Below are positions 8,846 through 22,600 of a stretch of 64,000 bases of DNA, in pieces. The DNA comes from Bin5 sp965207495 (GTDB taxonomy: Bacteria > Chloroflexota > Anaerolineae > Caldilineales > Caldilineaceae). The DNA is taken from contig OZ242287.1 in the NCBI GenBank assembly GCA_965207495.1, positions 1 to 64,000 on the forward strand. The letters run 5' to 3'. The position numbers and the translations under genes were made by a program. The notes beneath the pieces are model-generated. The model saw only the letters and a program-made list of their open reading frames with translations, searched no databases and had not been told where the DNA came from. The first letter of the stretch is position 1, and every line of letters begins with the position of its first letter.

Positions 8846-9079
8846 GGGTGTGCATCATAGATTTGGGGTAGGAACAGTCTGGCGGGAATTGTTGACCGGC
8901 TCTTGGAGACTCAGGGCGGGCGCCAGGGCCCGGCTTGACCGGGGGGTCCGTCGAATAGGGGGGCACTGGGCAGACACGAGGCCTGCGCTTACTGGACCTT
9001 TGGGGGGATGGCGAGGGCGGTGTGGTTTGGCTGCCAGGGCAGGCACAGGGCCTGCCCCTACGGGACCTTTAGGGGGGAA
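8846..9079 (+). repeat. companion repeat, copy 1
   Basis: Starts GTGCATCATAGATTTGGGGT, continues with GGAACAGTCTGGCGGGA and ends in a GGGCAGGCACAGGGCCTGCCCCTAC-like palindrome. The same start, end and order occur at 60069-60266, each time directly before a copy of the structured repeat. No gene is seen in 8623-9215. Confidence 0.7.
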
Positions 9080-9205
9080 TACTGTTGGCTAGACACCTTG
9101 CTCTAGACACCTTGCTGGGAAAGATTGAGCACGGTGGCTAGCAAGGGCGGGGCGTTGCGGGGGCGCAGCCCCTGCACAAGGGAGGGCCGAAGGCCCGACC
9201 GCCCA
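9080..9205 (+). repeat. dispersed structured repeat, copy B (long form)
   Basis: Nearly identical to copy A at 2019, including the doubled TAGACACCTTGCT piece and the two GC hairpins. It ends immediately beyond the 3' end of the cas1 relic. Confidence 0.88.
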
Positions 9206-9221
9206 ACTGCAGTGGTCAGTA

Positions 9222-10258
9222 GGGTTCGTTGACATTTCGATCGAGCCAGATCAGTGTAGAAGCAGAATGCAAGAAAGCCATTAAACGTCGTGCGAGTTTT
9301 TCATAGCAAGTGAAAATGCGTCGATAGCTTATCGAGTACTGAAATAGGGGATGCGTTATCAATGTATCCATCCTGCGCTCGAAAGCTCCGATTACCGTTT
9401 TGCGCCCGTCCTGCGTCAGGGAAACCGCTCCTCCCCTGCGAAAAAAGTCCTTCTCCTTCAACTCCGCGTTGTTGAACAGCGTCAACGCGGCGGAATCCGC
9501 GATCACGGGCCGGAACTCTTCGGCGAGATCCAGCGCCAGCGCCTGCCTCCCTTACCTGGGCAGATAATGGAATCCCTTAAAGGGCTCAAAGCCAACTGCC
9601 ATCGCCGACACCACGGCCTGCCTCATCAACATTGAGTGCAGAAAGGGAAATACCGCATTCACGGGATCCTTGGGCGGCCGGCGGTTGCGCGTACCGAAAT
9701 CGAACGAATGTATCCCGGCTTCGATCATGCCGCCAGAATGGGCGAAATAGACGCGGACAGCTTCCCCTTCGATGCCAAGCAGTGTTCCACAGGGATGTGC
9801 CGGCTCCACCATGCCGGTCAGCCGCTTTATCTCCTCTAGCGCCATTGCCGGCGGCTGCGGGTGGTTGCGGCGCGGCATCACCCTGCGGTTGCGGAACTTG
9901 GCCGTCACCATCTCTTTGGCTATCTCCAGCGACGCCGGCTGTTCGCTTGCCACCCGGAATAGATACGTACGCAACGCAACGTTTTTTTGCGCCATGCCCC
10001 AGATCACGCCTTTCTGCCAACCTCGGTAAGTGAAGTGGCAGATCGGTATCCCCGCTCCAGCAGCACGCATGTTGCCTGTGCCGTCACTTGAACGTAGCCA
10101 ATTATCGAAACGCTGGAAACGTCCAACAGTCTCGCCTTGGCCGCGGTCTTGCCATTGACCTTGATCGTCAGCGTATCGCCTGACTTCCCTACGACAGCGC
10201 CTTGGGCGGCGACATACATGGGTAGGGCATAATCCCGCGCCTGCATCAGGCACTGCAC
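9222..10258 (-). pseudogene. cas1: frameshifted cas1 relic
   Basis: Three reading-frame pieces in the right order together make most of a Cas1 CRISPR-adaptation integrase. 10258-10004 gives the N-terminal part (LPMYVAAQGAVVGKSGD, LLDVSSVSIIGYVQVTAQA). About 10040-9552 gives IPICHFTYRGWQKGVIWGMA, KFRNRRVMPRRNHPQPPAMA, GIEGEAVRVYF and DPVNAVFPFLHSMLM. 9506-9222 gives IADSAALTLFN, FFRRGGAVSLTQDGRKTVI and HPLFQYSISYRRIF. At least two frame changes separate them. The ARDYALPMYV start resembles fused Cas1 proteins whose N-terminal partner is lost here. No cas2, effector gene or CRISPR array is nearby. Confidence 0.88.
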
Positions 10259-10318
10259 CGCGTAGCGGCTGCCCTAGCGGAGCAGTCCTGGTGTTGCGCG
10301 GCAACCTGCCGTCGTTCT

Positions 10319-10575
10319 GAGAAGCGATTGTCGAAGAACATGAGAGGTTCGCCTTTTGACAGTCATATGACTTTTGGGTGCCGCCGGACACTGACAGGTG
10401 TGACTATCCGCCGGATACATTAGTCGTCCACCGGATGAGCGCTCCGGCGCTGTTCGATGTTCAGCGACCGGCGCCTGACAGTTTGTCGAACGCAGTCAGA
10501 TGGGGCGTGCGCATTCCGCCTCTTCATCCAAATCCAAGAGTGCGAGAAACGCGGAGCAACCCCTGGTTTCTCGTC
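10319..10575 (+). promoter_or_regulatory. shared ~250-bp leader, copy 1 (before the giant LRR gene)
   Basis: Matches 29577-29825 over its length at about 80% identity by eye. Conserved landmarks are CATGAGAGGTTCGCCTTTTGA, a GTCA-NN-TGAC palindrome (10362-10371), CGCCGGATACA and GTGCGAGAAACGCGGAGCAACC. It lies 28 bases upstream of the LRR start. Likely a promoter/leader or part of a duplicated module. Confidence 0.75.
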
Positions 10576-10602
10576 GCATTGTCTGGAATCGAGGAAGATT
10601 AC

Positions 10603-13600
10603 ATGACGCAGACTCTAGTGTGCCGGCTGAAGAAAGTCCTGATCATCACGATGACACTGACTTTTCTGTTCGAGATGGCGGGGGTCCTGCCTGCGTCCAT
10701 CTCTTCGGCCGAGACGCGCAGGGTACATGCCCAGGTAAACAGCACACCTGAGCCTGCGACAGCCACACCTGAGCCTGCGACAGCCACACCAGAGCCTGCG
10801 ACAACCACGCCAGAACCTGCGACAGCCACGCCAGAACCTGCAACAGCCACACCTGAGCCTGCGACAGCCACGCCAGAGCCTGCGACAGCCACGCCAGAGC
10901 CTGCGACGGTCACACCTGAGCCTGCGACAGCCACGCCAGAGCCTGCGACAGCCACGCCAGAGCCTGCGACAGCCACGCCTGAGCCTGCGACAGCCACGCC
11001 TGAGCCTGCGACAGCCACGCCAGAACCTGCGACAGCCACGCCAGAACCTGCGACAGCCACACCTGAGCCTGCGACAGCCACGCCAGAGCCTGCGACAGCC
11101 ACGCCAGAGCCTGCGACGGTCACACCTGAGCCTGCGACAGCCACGCCAGAGCCTGCGACAGCCACGCCAGAGCCTGCGACAGCCACGCCAGAACCTGCGA
11201 CAGCCACACCTGAGCCTACGACAGCCACACCTGAGCCTGCGACAGCCACGCCAGAGCCTGCGACAGCCACACCTGAGCCTGCGACGGCCACGCCTGAGCT
11301 TGCGACGGCCACGCCAGAGCTTGCGACGGCCACGCCAGAGCTTGCGACAGCCACGCCGGAGCCTGCGACAGCGACGGCGACAGCAACAACGATGGCCGCT
11401 CCGGCGTCTCCGCAGAAGCTGCGGGCGGTTTCCACACATAACAAGGTGACGCTGACCTGGGACGATCCCGGGGACGGCAGCGTGCGCGGCTACCGGATTG
11501 AGCGTCGCGGGGCTGAGGAAACGGCGGACCAGTTCGTCACGCTTGTGGAGGACAGCGACAGCGCGGCCACGCAGTATGTAGACAGTTCGGTGGCGCTGGC
11601 GAGCGGATACGTGTACCGGGTGCGGGCGATCAACGCGGCCGGTGTGAGCGAGCCATCTTCTGAACTCCGCGTCGACACACTGGCCGCGCCGCCAGCCACG
11701 CCGACGAACACGCCCACAGTTTCGTCAGAGCAGGCGGTTTCGCCAGAGCCGACTGTCACGCCGACAGCCACACCGACGGTTTCGCCAAAGCAGGCGGTTT
11801 TGCCAAAGCAGGCGGTTTCGCCAGAGCCGACGGTCACGCCGACAGCCACACCGACAGCCACTTCAGAGCAGGCGGTTTCGCCAGAGCCGACAGCCACGCC
11901 CACAGCCACGCCAGGGCAGGCGGTTTCGCCAGAGCCGACAGCCACGCCCACAGCCACGCCAGGGCAGGCGGTTTCGCCAGAGCCGACAGCCACACCGACA
12001 GTCACTTCAGAGCAGGCGGTTTCGCCAGAGCCGACAGCCACGCCCACAGCCACGCCAGGGCAGGCGGTTTCGCCAGAGCCGACAGCCACACCGACAGCCA
12101 CGTCAGAGCAGGCGGTTTCGCCAGAGCAGACAGCCACGCCGACAGCCGCCTCAGAGCAGGCGGTTTCGCCAGAGCAGACGGTCACACCGACAGCCACCTC
12201 AGAGCAGCCGGTTTCGCCAGAGCAGACGGTCACACCGACAGCCACCTCAGAGCAGGCGGTTTCGCCAGAGCAGACGGTCACACCGACAGCCACCTCAGAG
12301 CAGGCGGTTTCGCCAGAGCCGACAGCCACGCCCACAACCACGCCGACAGCCACTTCAGAGCAGGCGGTTTCGCCAGAGCCGACAGCCACGCCCACAAACA
12401 CGCCAGAGCAGGCGGTTTCGCCAGAGCAGACGGCCACGCCCACAAACACGCCAGAGCAGGCGGTTTCGCCAGAGCCGACAGCCACGCCCACAGGCACGCC
12501 AGGGCAGGCGGTTTCGCCAGAGCCGACGGTCACACCGACAGCCACGTCAGAGCAGGGCGTTTCGCCAGAGCCGACGGTCACGCCGACAGCCACACCGACG
12601 GTCACGCCAGAGCAGGCGGTTTTGCCAAAGCAGGCGGTTTCGCCAGAGCCGACAGCCACGCCCACAAACACGCCGACAGCCACGACCACACCGGCCGTGA
12701 CGGACAAGGATGTGCTGGTTGCGTTCTACAACGCCACCGACGGGCCCAAATGGACAAGCAAGACGAACTGGAACAGCACAGAACCGCTCGGCGACTGGCA
12801 TGGCGTCACGACGGATGACAACGGCCGGGTCACCGGTTTGGACCTCGTCAACAACAATTTGAACGGTTCGATCCCGGCCGCGCTGGGCAAGCTCAGCGCC
12901 CTGAAGAAGTTGAACCTCATGCGCAACGAATTGAACGGTTCGATCCCGGCCGCGCTGGGCAGGCTCAGCGCCCTGGAGGAGTTGAACCTCTCAGCCAACG
13001 ATTTGAATGGTTCGATTCCGGCGAAACTGGGCAACCTCAGCGCCCTGAAGATGTTGAACCTCTCAGTCAACGATTTGAGCGGTTCGATTCCGGCCGACCT
13101 GAGTAAACTCAGCGCCCTGACCCATCTGTCCCTCTATGGCAACGATCTGAACGGTTCGATTCCGGCCGACCTGAGTAAACTCAGCGCCCTGACCCATCTG
13201 TACCTCAGCCACAACGATTTTGGCGGTTCGATCCCGGTGAGGCTGGGCAATCTCAGCAACCTGGTTCATCTGTACCTCCATCACAATAAATTGAAGGGGT
13301 CGATCCCGGCGAGGCTGGGCAATCTCAGCAACCTGACACAGTTGTACCTCAACGGCAACCGGTTGAGCGGTTCGATTCCGGCGAGGCTGGGCAATCTCAG
13401 CAATCTGTCGCACCTGGCCCTCAGTGCCAACCAGTTGAGTGGTTCGATACCGACGGAACTGGGAAATCTCAGCAATCTGACGACGTTGTATCTAAATGAC
13501 AACCAGCTGAGCGGATGCGTGCCGGCATCCTTGTTCCAGGCGGGGACGCATGACCTGGACGACATGAGTCTGTCGGCCTGTGCAGCGGTCACGCCCGCAC

Positions 13601-16600
13601 CGACGGGCAACGCCTCAGCGACGCCGACGGCCACGACCACACCGACGGGCAACGCCACAGTGACGCCGACGCCGACGCCGACAGCCACGACCACGCCGAC
13701 GGGCAACGCCTCAGCGACGCCGACAGTGACGCCGACAGCCACGACCACGTCGACGGGCAACGCCACAGTGACACCGACGGCCACGACCACACCGACGGGC
13801 AGCGCCACAGCGACGCCGACGCCGACGGCCACGACCACACCGACGGGCAACGCCTCAGCGACGCCGACGCCGACGGCCACGACCACACCGACGGGCAACG
13901 CCTCAGCGACGCCGACGCCGACGGCCACGACCACACCGACGGCCACGACCACACCGGTCATTGCAGGCAGAGATGTGTTGGTTGCATTGTACAATGCGAC
14001 GGACGGGGCCAACTGGACAAGCAATACGAACTGGAACAGCACAGAAGCGCTCGGCGACTGGCATGGCGTCACGACGGATGCCGACGGCCGCGTCACGAGG
14101 TTGGACCTCATCAGCAACAATTTGAACGGAACGCTCCCGGCCGCGCTGGGCAGCCTCAGCGCTCTGACACAGCTGCGCCTCTATGACAACCAGTTGAGCG
14201 GGTCGATACCGGCCGCGCTGGGCAGCCTCAGCGCCGTGACGACGCTGTCCCTCAATGAAAACCAGTTGAGCGGTTCGATTCCGGCGGAGTTGGGCAACCT
14301 CAGCGCCGTGACGAAACTGCGCCTCAATAGCAACCAATTGAGCGGTTCGATACCGGCGGAGTTGGCGGATCTCAGCAGCCTGACGCATCTGTACCTCAGC
14401 GGCAACCGGCTGAGCGGATGCGTGTCGGTCGCCTTGCACCAGGTGGCGGCGAATCACGATTTGGACAGCCTTGGGCTGCCGGCGTGTGGGGACAGAGGCG
14501 TGCTGGTTGCATTGTACAATGCGACGGACGGGGCCAACTGGACAGACAAGACGAACTGGCTCAGCACAGAGCCTATTGGCGACTGGCATGGCGTCAGCAC
14601 CAACGACAGCGGCCGCGTCACCGGGTTGGACCTCATCAACAACAATTTGAGCGGAACGCTCCCGGCCGCGCTGGGCAGGCTCAGCGCTCTGACGCAGCTG
14701 CGCCTCTATGACAACCAGTTGAGCGGGTCGATACCGGCCGCGCTGGGCAACCTCGGCAGTCTGTCGGTGCTGTCCCTCAATAACAACCAACTGAGCGGTA
14801 CGATCCCGACGGAGATGGGCAATCTCAGCAACCTGACGCGGCTGTTACTCAGTGGCAACCAGTTGAGCGGTTTGATCCCGTCAGAGTTGGGCAGCCTCAG
14901 CAATCTGTCGGTGCTGTCCCTCAATAGCAACCAGTTGAGCGGGTCGATACCGGCCGCGCTGGGCAACCTCAGCGCTCTGACGAAACTGCGCCTCAATAGC
15001 AACCAGTTGAGTGGTTCGATCCCAACGGAGCTGGCGGATCTCAGCAGCCTGACGCATCTGTACCTCAGCGGCAACCAGTTGAGCGGATGCGTGCCCGCTA
15101 CCCTGTTCAATGTAGCGAATGACGACTTGGACAGCCTGGGGCTGCCGGCGTGTGGGGACAGAGGCGCCCTCGTTGCGCTCTACAATGCGACGGACGGGGC
15201 CAACTGGACAGACAAGACGAACTGGAACAGCGCAGAAGCGCTCGGCGACTGGCATGGCGTCACGACGGATGCCGACGGCCGCGTCACCGGATTGAACCTC
15301 ATCAACAACAGTTTGAGCGGGACGCTCCCGGCCGCGCTGGGCAACCTCAGCAACTTGACGCAGCTGTATCTCAAGGACAACCAGTTGAGTGGGTCGATCC
15401 CGGCCGCGCTGGGCAACCTCAGCAACCTGACGCAGCTGTACCTCGATGACAATCAGTTGAGCGGTGCAATCCCGGCCGCGCTGGGCAACCTCAGCAACCT
15501 GACGCTGCTGAACCTCAATGACAACCAGTTGAGCGGTACAGTTCCGGCCGCGCTGGGCAACCTCAGCAGTCTGTCGGTGCTGAACCTCGATGACAACCAG
15601 TTGAGCGGTACAATTCCGGCGGAACTGGGCAACCTCAGCAACCTGACGTATCTGTCCATCGATAGAAACCAGTTGAGCGGTACAGTTCCGGCGGAGCTGG
15701 GCAATCTTAGCAAATTGGCGCAGCTGTACCTCACCAGCAACCAGTTGAGCGGTACAGTTCCGGCTGCGCTGGGCGATCTTAGCAGATTGGGGTGGCTCTA
15801 CCTCAGCGGCAACGAGTTCAGCGGGTGCGTGCCCGCGGCCCTGTTCGATGTGACGCATCACGACCTGAACAAACTGGGGTTGCAGCCATGTGGGGACAGG
15901 GGTGTGCTGGTTGCGCTCTACAACGCAACCGACGGGGCCAACTGGACAGACAAGACGAACTGGAACAGCACAGAACCGCTCGGCGACTGGCATGGCGTCA
16001 CGACGGACGACGACGGCCGCGTCACCGGGTTGGACCTCATCAACAACAACTTGAGCGGAACGCTCCCGGCCGCGCTGGGGAGACTCAGCACCCTGACGCA
16101 GCTGCGCCTCTATGACAACCAGTTGAGCGGTTCGATCCCGTCAGAGCTGGGCAAACTCAGTAATCTGTCGGTGCTGTCCCTCAATAACAACCAGTTGACC
16201 GGCACAGTTCCGACGGAGCTGGGCAATCTCAGCGCCCTGACGCGGCTGTTACTCAATGGCAACCAGCTGAGCGGTTCGATCCCGTCAGAGTTGGGCAGCC
16301 TCAGCACTCTGACGGTGCTGTCCCTCAATGGCAACCAGTTGAGCGGTACAGTTCCGGCGGAGCTGGGCAGCCTCAGCGCTCTGACGAAGTTGCGCCTCAA
16401 TAGCAACCAGTTGAGTGGTTCGATACCGGCGGAGTTGGCGGATCTCAGCAGCCTGACGCATCTGTACCTCAGCGGCAACCAGTTGACTGGTTCGATCCCG
16501 TCGGAGTTGGCGGATCTCAGCAGCCTGACGCATCTGTACCTCAGCGGCAACCAGTTGAGCGAATGCGTGCCAGCCGCCCTGTTCGATGTGACGCATCACG

Positions 16601-19600
16601 ACCTGAACGACCTGGGGCTGGCGGCGTGTGGGGACAGGGGTGTGCTGGTTGCCCTCTACAACGCCACCGGCGGCGCCAACTGGACAGACAAGACAAACTG
16701 GCTCAGCGACAAGCCGATTGGCGAGTGGCATGGGGTCACGACGGACGACGACGGCCGCGTTACCGAGTTGGACCTCACCAACAACAATCTGCGCGGTACG
16801 ATCCCGACGGACCTGGGCAGGCTTGGCGCCCTGACAGAGCTGTATCTCGGCAACAACCAGTTGAGCGGTTCGATCCCGGCGGAGCTGGGCAAACTCAGCA
16901 ACCTCACGCATCTCTACCTCTATAGCAATCAGTTGAGTGGTTCGATCCCGGCGAAACTGGGCAATCTCAGCAACCTGACGCGGCTGAACCTTGCTGTCAA
17001 CTCTTTGAGCGGTTCGATCCCGGCGAGGCTGGGCAACCTCAGCAAACTGACGCTGCTGAGCCTCAACATCAACCAGTTGAGCGGTTCGATCCCGGAGAGG
17101 CTGGGCAACCTCAGCAACCTGACGCAGCTGTACCTCAATAACAACCAGTTGAGCGGTTGCGTGCCGGCCGCCCTGTTCGATGTGACGCATCACGACCTGA
17201 ACGACCTGGGGCTGGCGGAGTGTGGGGAGAGAGGCGCCCTCGTTGCGCTCTACAACGCGACCGGCGGCGCCAACTGGACAATCAAGACGAACTGGCTCAG
17301 CGACAAGCCCATTGGCGAGTGGCATGGGGTCACGACGGATGACGACGGCCGCGTCACCGAGTTGGACCTGATCAACAACAATCTGCGCGGTACGATCCCG
17401 ACCGACCTGGGCAGGCTTGGCGCCCTGACAGAGCTAAAGCTCGGCAACAACCAGTTGAGCGGTTCGATCCCGGCGGAGCTGGGCAACCTCAGCAACCTCA
17501 CGCTTCTCTACCTCTTTAGCAACCAGTTGAGTGGTGGGATCCCGGCGAAACTGGGCAACCTCAGCAAACTGACGCAGCTGCACCTCGCTGTCAACGCGTT
17601 GAGCGGTACGATCCCAACGGAGTTGGGCAACCTCAGCAACCTGACGCTGCTGAGCCTCAGCATCAACCAGTTGAGCGGTACGATCCCAACGGAGTTGGGC
17701 GACCTCAGCAACCTGACGCTGCTGTACCTCCAGAGAAACCAGTTGAGCGGTTCGATCCCGGCGGAACTGGGCAATCTCAGTAGTCTGACCCATCTCTACC
17801 TTAAGACCAACCAGTTGAGCGGATGTGTGCCCGCGGCCCTGTTCGCGGTGGCGAATCACGACCTGAACGACCTGGGGCTGCAGAAATGTGGCGACAAGAA
17901 GGCCCTCGTTGCGCTCTACAACGCCACCGACGGCGCCAACTGGACAGACAAGACGAACTGGCTCAGCGAGAAGCCCATCGGCGATTGGCATGGGGTCACG
18001 ACGGATTCCAACGGCCGCGTCACCAAGTTGATTCTCAATAGCAACAATTTGAACGGGACGCTCCCGGCGGCGTTGGGCAGCCTCAGCAACCTGAGGCATC
18101 TGCACCTCCATAGCAACCAGTTGAGCGGTTCGATTCCGAAGGCGTGGGGCTACCTCAGCAGCCTGAAAGAGCTGCACCTCCATAGCAACCAGTTGAGCGG
18201 GTCGATTCCGGCGGCGCTGGGCAGACTCAGCAACCTGACGAAGCTGTACCTCCATAGCAACCAGTTGAGCGGGTCGATTCCGACGGAGTTGAGCAACCTC
18301 AGCAGTCTGACCCATCTCTACCTCAAGACCAACCAGTTGAGCGGATGCGTGCCCGCGGACTTGTTCGCGCTGGCGAATCACGACCTGAAGAGACTAGGGC
18401 TGCAGCCATGCGGCGACATGGGTGTACTGGTTGCGCTGTACAACGCCACTGACGGCGCCAACTGGACAGACAAGACGAACTGGCTCAGCAAGAAGCCCAT
18501 CGGCGAATGGCATGGGGTCACGACGGATTCCGACGGCCGCGTCACGAGGTTGATTCTCAGTGGCAACAATTTGAACGGCTCGATCCCAGCGGAGCTGGGC
18601 AGTCTCAGCAACCTGAGGGATCTGCACCTCCATAGCAACGAGTTAAGCGGTTCGATACCGGTGGAGCTGGGCAACCTCAGCAACCTGAAGGAGCTGTCCC
18701 TCGCTGTCAACCAGTTGAGCGGTTCGATCCCGGCGGAGCTGGGCAACCTCAGCAACCTAGCGCATCTGTACCTCAGCGGCAACCAGTTGAGTGGTACGAT
18801 TCCGGCGGAGCTGGGCAGCCTCAGCAGCCTGACCCATCTGTACCTCCAGACAAACCAGTTAAGCGGAACGATCCCAGTGGAGTTGGGGGATCTCAGTAGT
18901 CTGACCCATCTCTACCTCAAGACCAACCAGTTGAGTGGATGTGTGCCCGCGGCCCTGTTCGCGGTGGAGACAAACGATCTGAACAGCCTGGGGCTGCAGC
19001 CATGCGGCGACATGGGTGTGCTGGTTGCGCTGTACAACGCCACCGACGGCGCCAACTGGACAGTCAACACGAACTGGCTCAGCAGAGAGCCTATCGGCGA
19101 GTGGCATGGGGTCACGACGGATTCCGACGGCCGCGTCACGAGGTTGATTCTCAATAGCAACATTCTGAGCGGGACGATCCCGTCGGAACTGGGCAGTCTC
19201 AGCAACCTGAGGCGTCTGCACCTCCATAGCAACCAGTTGAGCGGTACAGTTCCGGCGGAGCTGGGCAGTCTCAGCAACCTGAAGGAGCTGCACCTCCATA
19301 GCAACCAGTTGAGCGGTACAGTTCCGGCGGAGCTGGGCAAACTCAGCAACCTGACGAAGCTGTATCTCAAGGACAACAAGTTGAGCGGGTCGATTCCGGC
19401 GGAGCTGGGCAGCCTCAGCAATCTGAAGGAGCTGTCCCTTGCTGTCAACCAGTTGAGCGGTACGATCCCGGTGGAATTGGGCGACCTCAGCAGCCTGACC
19501 CATCTCTACCTCAAGACCAACCAGTTGAGCGGATGCGTGCCCGCGGCCCTGTTCACAATGGCGAATCACGACCTGAACAGCCTGGGGCTGCAGCCATGCG

Positions 19601-22600
19601 GCGACATGGGTGTACTGGTTGCCCTGTACAACGCCACTGACGGCGCCAACTGGACAGACAAGACGAACTGGCTCAGCAAGAAGCCCATCGGCGAATGGCA
19701 TGGGGTCACGACGGATTCCGACGGCCGCGTCACCAAATTGATTCTCAATGGCAATAATTTGAACGGGACGCTCCCGTCGGAACTGGGCGACCTCAGCAAC
19801 CTGACCCATCTCTACCTCCAGACAAACCAGTTGAGCGGTTCGATACCGGAGGAGTTGGGCGACCTCAGCGGCCTGACACATCTGTACCTCAGCGGCAACC
19901 AGTTGAGTGGATGTGTGCCTGCGGCCCTGTTCGCGGTGGCGAATCACGACCTGAACGACCTGGGGCTGCAGCCATGCGGCGATATGGGCGTGCTGGTTGC
20001 GCTGTACAACGCCACCGACGGCGCCAACTGGACAGACAAGACGAACTGGCTCAGCAGAGAGCCTATCGGCGAGTGGCATGGGGTCACGACGGATTCCGAC
20101 GGCCGCGTCACGAGGTTGATTCTCAATAGCAACATTCTGAGCGGGACGATCCCGTCGGAACTGGGCAGTCTCAGCAACCTAAGGCATCTGCACCTCCATA
20201 GCAACCAGTTGAGCGGGTCGATTCCGGCGGAGCTGGGCAGTCTCAGCAACCTGAAGGAGCTGCACCTCCGTAGCAACCAGTTGAGCGGTACAATCCCGGC
20301 AGATCTGGGCAGTCTCAGCAACCTGACGAAGCTGTATCTCAAGGACAACAAGTTGAGCGGGTCGATCCCGACGGAGCTGGGCAGCCTCAGCAATCTGAAG
20401 GAGCTGTCCCTTGCTGCCAACCAGTTGAGCGGTACGATCCCGGTGGAATTGGGGGACCTCAGCAGCCTGACCCATCTCTACCTCAATACCAACCAGTTGA
20501 GCGGATGCGTGCCCACCGCGTTGCTAGCCGTGGCCAATCAGGACCTGGACAGACTGGGTCTGCCGACCTGCGTCGACAGGAACGCCCTGGTTGCGCTCTA
20601 CAACGCAACCGACGGGGCCAACTGGATAATCAGGACGAACTGGCTCAGCGACAAGCCTCTCGGCGAATGGTATGGGGTCACTACGGACGCTGATGCCCGC
20701 GTCACGAGGTTAATTCTCAACGGCAACAGTCTGAACGGGACGCTCCCGGTGGAGCTGGGCGATCTCAGCAACCTGAGGCATCTGCACCTCGCTGTCAACG
20801 AGTTGAGCGGTTCGATCCCGTCAGCCTTGGGCAGGCTCAGCAACCTGACGCGGCTGTCCCTCAGCAACAATCAGTTGAGTGGTTCGATCCCGCCGGAGCT
20901 GGGCAACCTCAGCAGCCTGGAGTGGCTGTACCTCTATACCAACGAGTTGAGCGGGTCGATACCTGCGAAACTGGGCGACCTCAGCAACCTGACGCAGCTG
21001 TCCCTCGACAAAAACCAGTTGAGCGGGTCGATACCGAAGGCACTGAGCGATCTCAACAAACTGACGCAGCTGTATCTCAGCGGCAACCAGTTGAGCGGTT
21101 CGATCCCGGTCGAACTGGGCGACCTCCCCAGCTTGGAGTACCTGGGGCTCGACGCCAACGGGTTGAGCGGGACGGTGCCTGTGGAGCTGGGCAATCTCAG
21201 CAGTCTGAAGGAGTTGGGCCTCAACAACAACGCGTTGAGCGGTTCGATTCCAGTCGAACTGGGCAACCTCAGCAGCCTGGGGTTTCTGAATCTTGCCAAT
21301 AACGGGTTGAGCGGTTCGATCCCGAGGGAGCTGGGGGATCTCAGCAGCCTGGTGGAGTTGTACCTCGAAGACAACCAGTTGAGCGGATGCGTGCCGGCTG
21401 CTTTGTTGGCGGTGGGGTATCACGACCTGGACAGCTTGGGTCTGTCGACCTGTAAGGAGCAGCAGACAGACTTGCCAACAGCTACGCCGACACCGACCGC
21501 GACGACCACGCCAACGCCGGGTCTGGAACTGCTGGTCACGCCAGCGCCGACCGCGACGGCCACGCCGACACCAGGCCTGGAACCGCTGGTCACGCCAGCG
21601 CCGACCGCGACGACCACGCCAACGCCGGGCCTGCAGCCGCTGGTCACGCCGACGCCGACCGCGACGACCACGCCAACGCCGGGCCTGCAGCCGCTGGTCA
21701 CGCCGACGCCGACCGCGACGACCACGCCAACGCCGGGCCTGCAGCCGCTGGTCACGCCGACGCCGACCGCGACGACCACGCCAACGCCGGGCCTGCAGCC
21801 GCTGGTCACGCCGACGCCGACCGCGACGACCACGCCAACGCCGGGCCTGCAGCCGCCGGCTACGCCGACGCCGACCGCGACGACCACGCCAACGCCGGGC
21901 CTGCAGCCGCTGGCTACGCCGACACCAACCGCGACGACCACGCCAACGCCGGGCCTGCAGCCGCTGGCTACGCCGACACCGACCGCGACGGCCACGCCGA
22001 CGGCGAGTTCGGAACCGACGGCTACGCCGACACCGACCGCGACGGCCACGCCGGCGGCAAGCTCGGAAGCGACGGCTACGCCGACACCGACCGCGACGGC
22101 CTCGCCGACGGCGAGTTCGGAAGCGACGGCTACGCCGACACCGACCGCGACGACCACGCCGACGACAAGCTCGGAAGCGACGGCTACGCCGACACCGACC
22201 GCGACGACCACGCCGGCGGCGAGTTCGGAAGCGACGGCTACGCCGACACCGACCGCGACGGCCTCGCCGACGGCAAGCTCGGAAGCGACGGCTACGCCGA
22301 CACCGACCGCGACGACCACGCCGGCGGCGCGCTCGGAACCGACTGCTACCATCGAGTCGCCATGGCCGAAAGCGCCGACAGGGCCGACTGAGAAGACAGC
22401 CGCCCAAGCGCTGACGGCCACTCTAACGGCTACACCTGAGCCGACACCGACAGCCACTCAGGCGCTGACGGCCACTCTGACGGCTACACCTGAGCCGACA
22501 CCGACAGCCACTCAGGCGCTGACGGCCACGCTAACGGCTACGCCTGAGCCGACACCGACGGCTGTGACGCCAGCCGTTCCGGCGCCTCCGCAGAACGTGC

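Noticed and set aside
10741..11390. Regular spaced repeats considered as a CRISPR array
   Set aside because: Units are 21 bp, contiguous and in frame with the coding sequence; there are no unique spacers. No CRISPR array was found anywhere in the window.
10599..22457. Long minus-strand reading frames opposite the LRR gene (e.g. 10599-11444, 11490-12707, 20821-22407)
   Set aside because: They mirror the repeat composition of the plus-strand gene, lack ribosome binding sites and consist only of low-complexity Val/Gly/Ser or Arg repeats.
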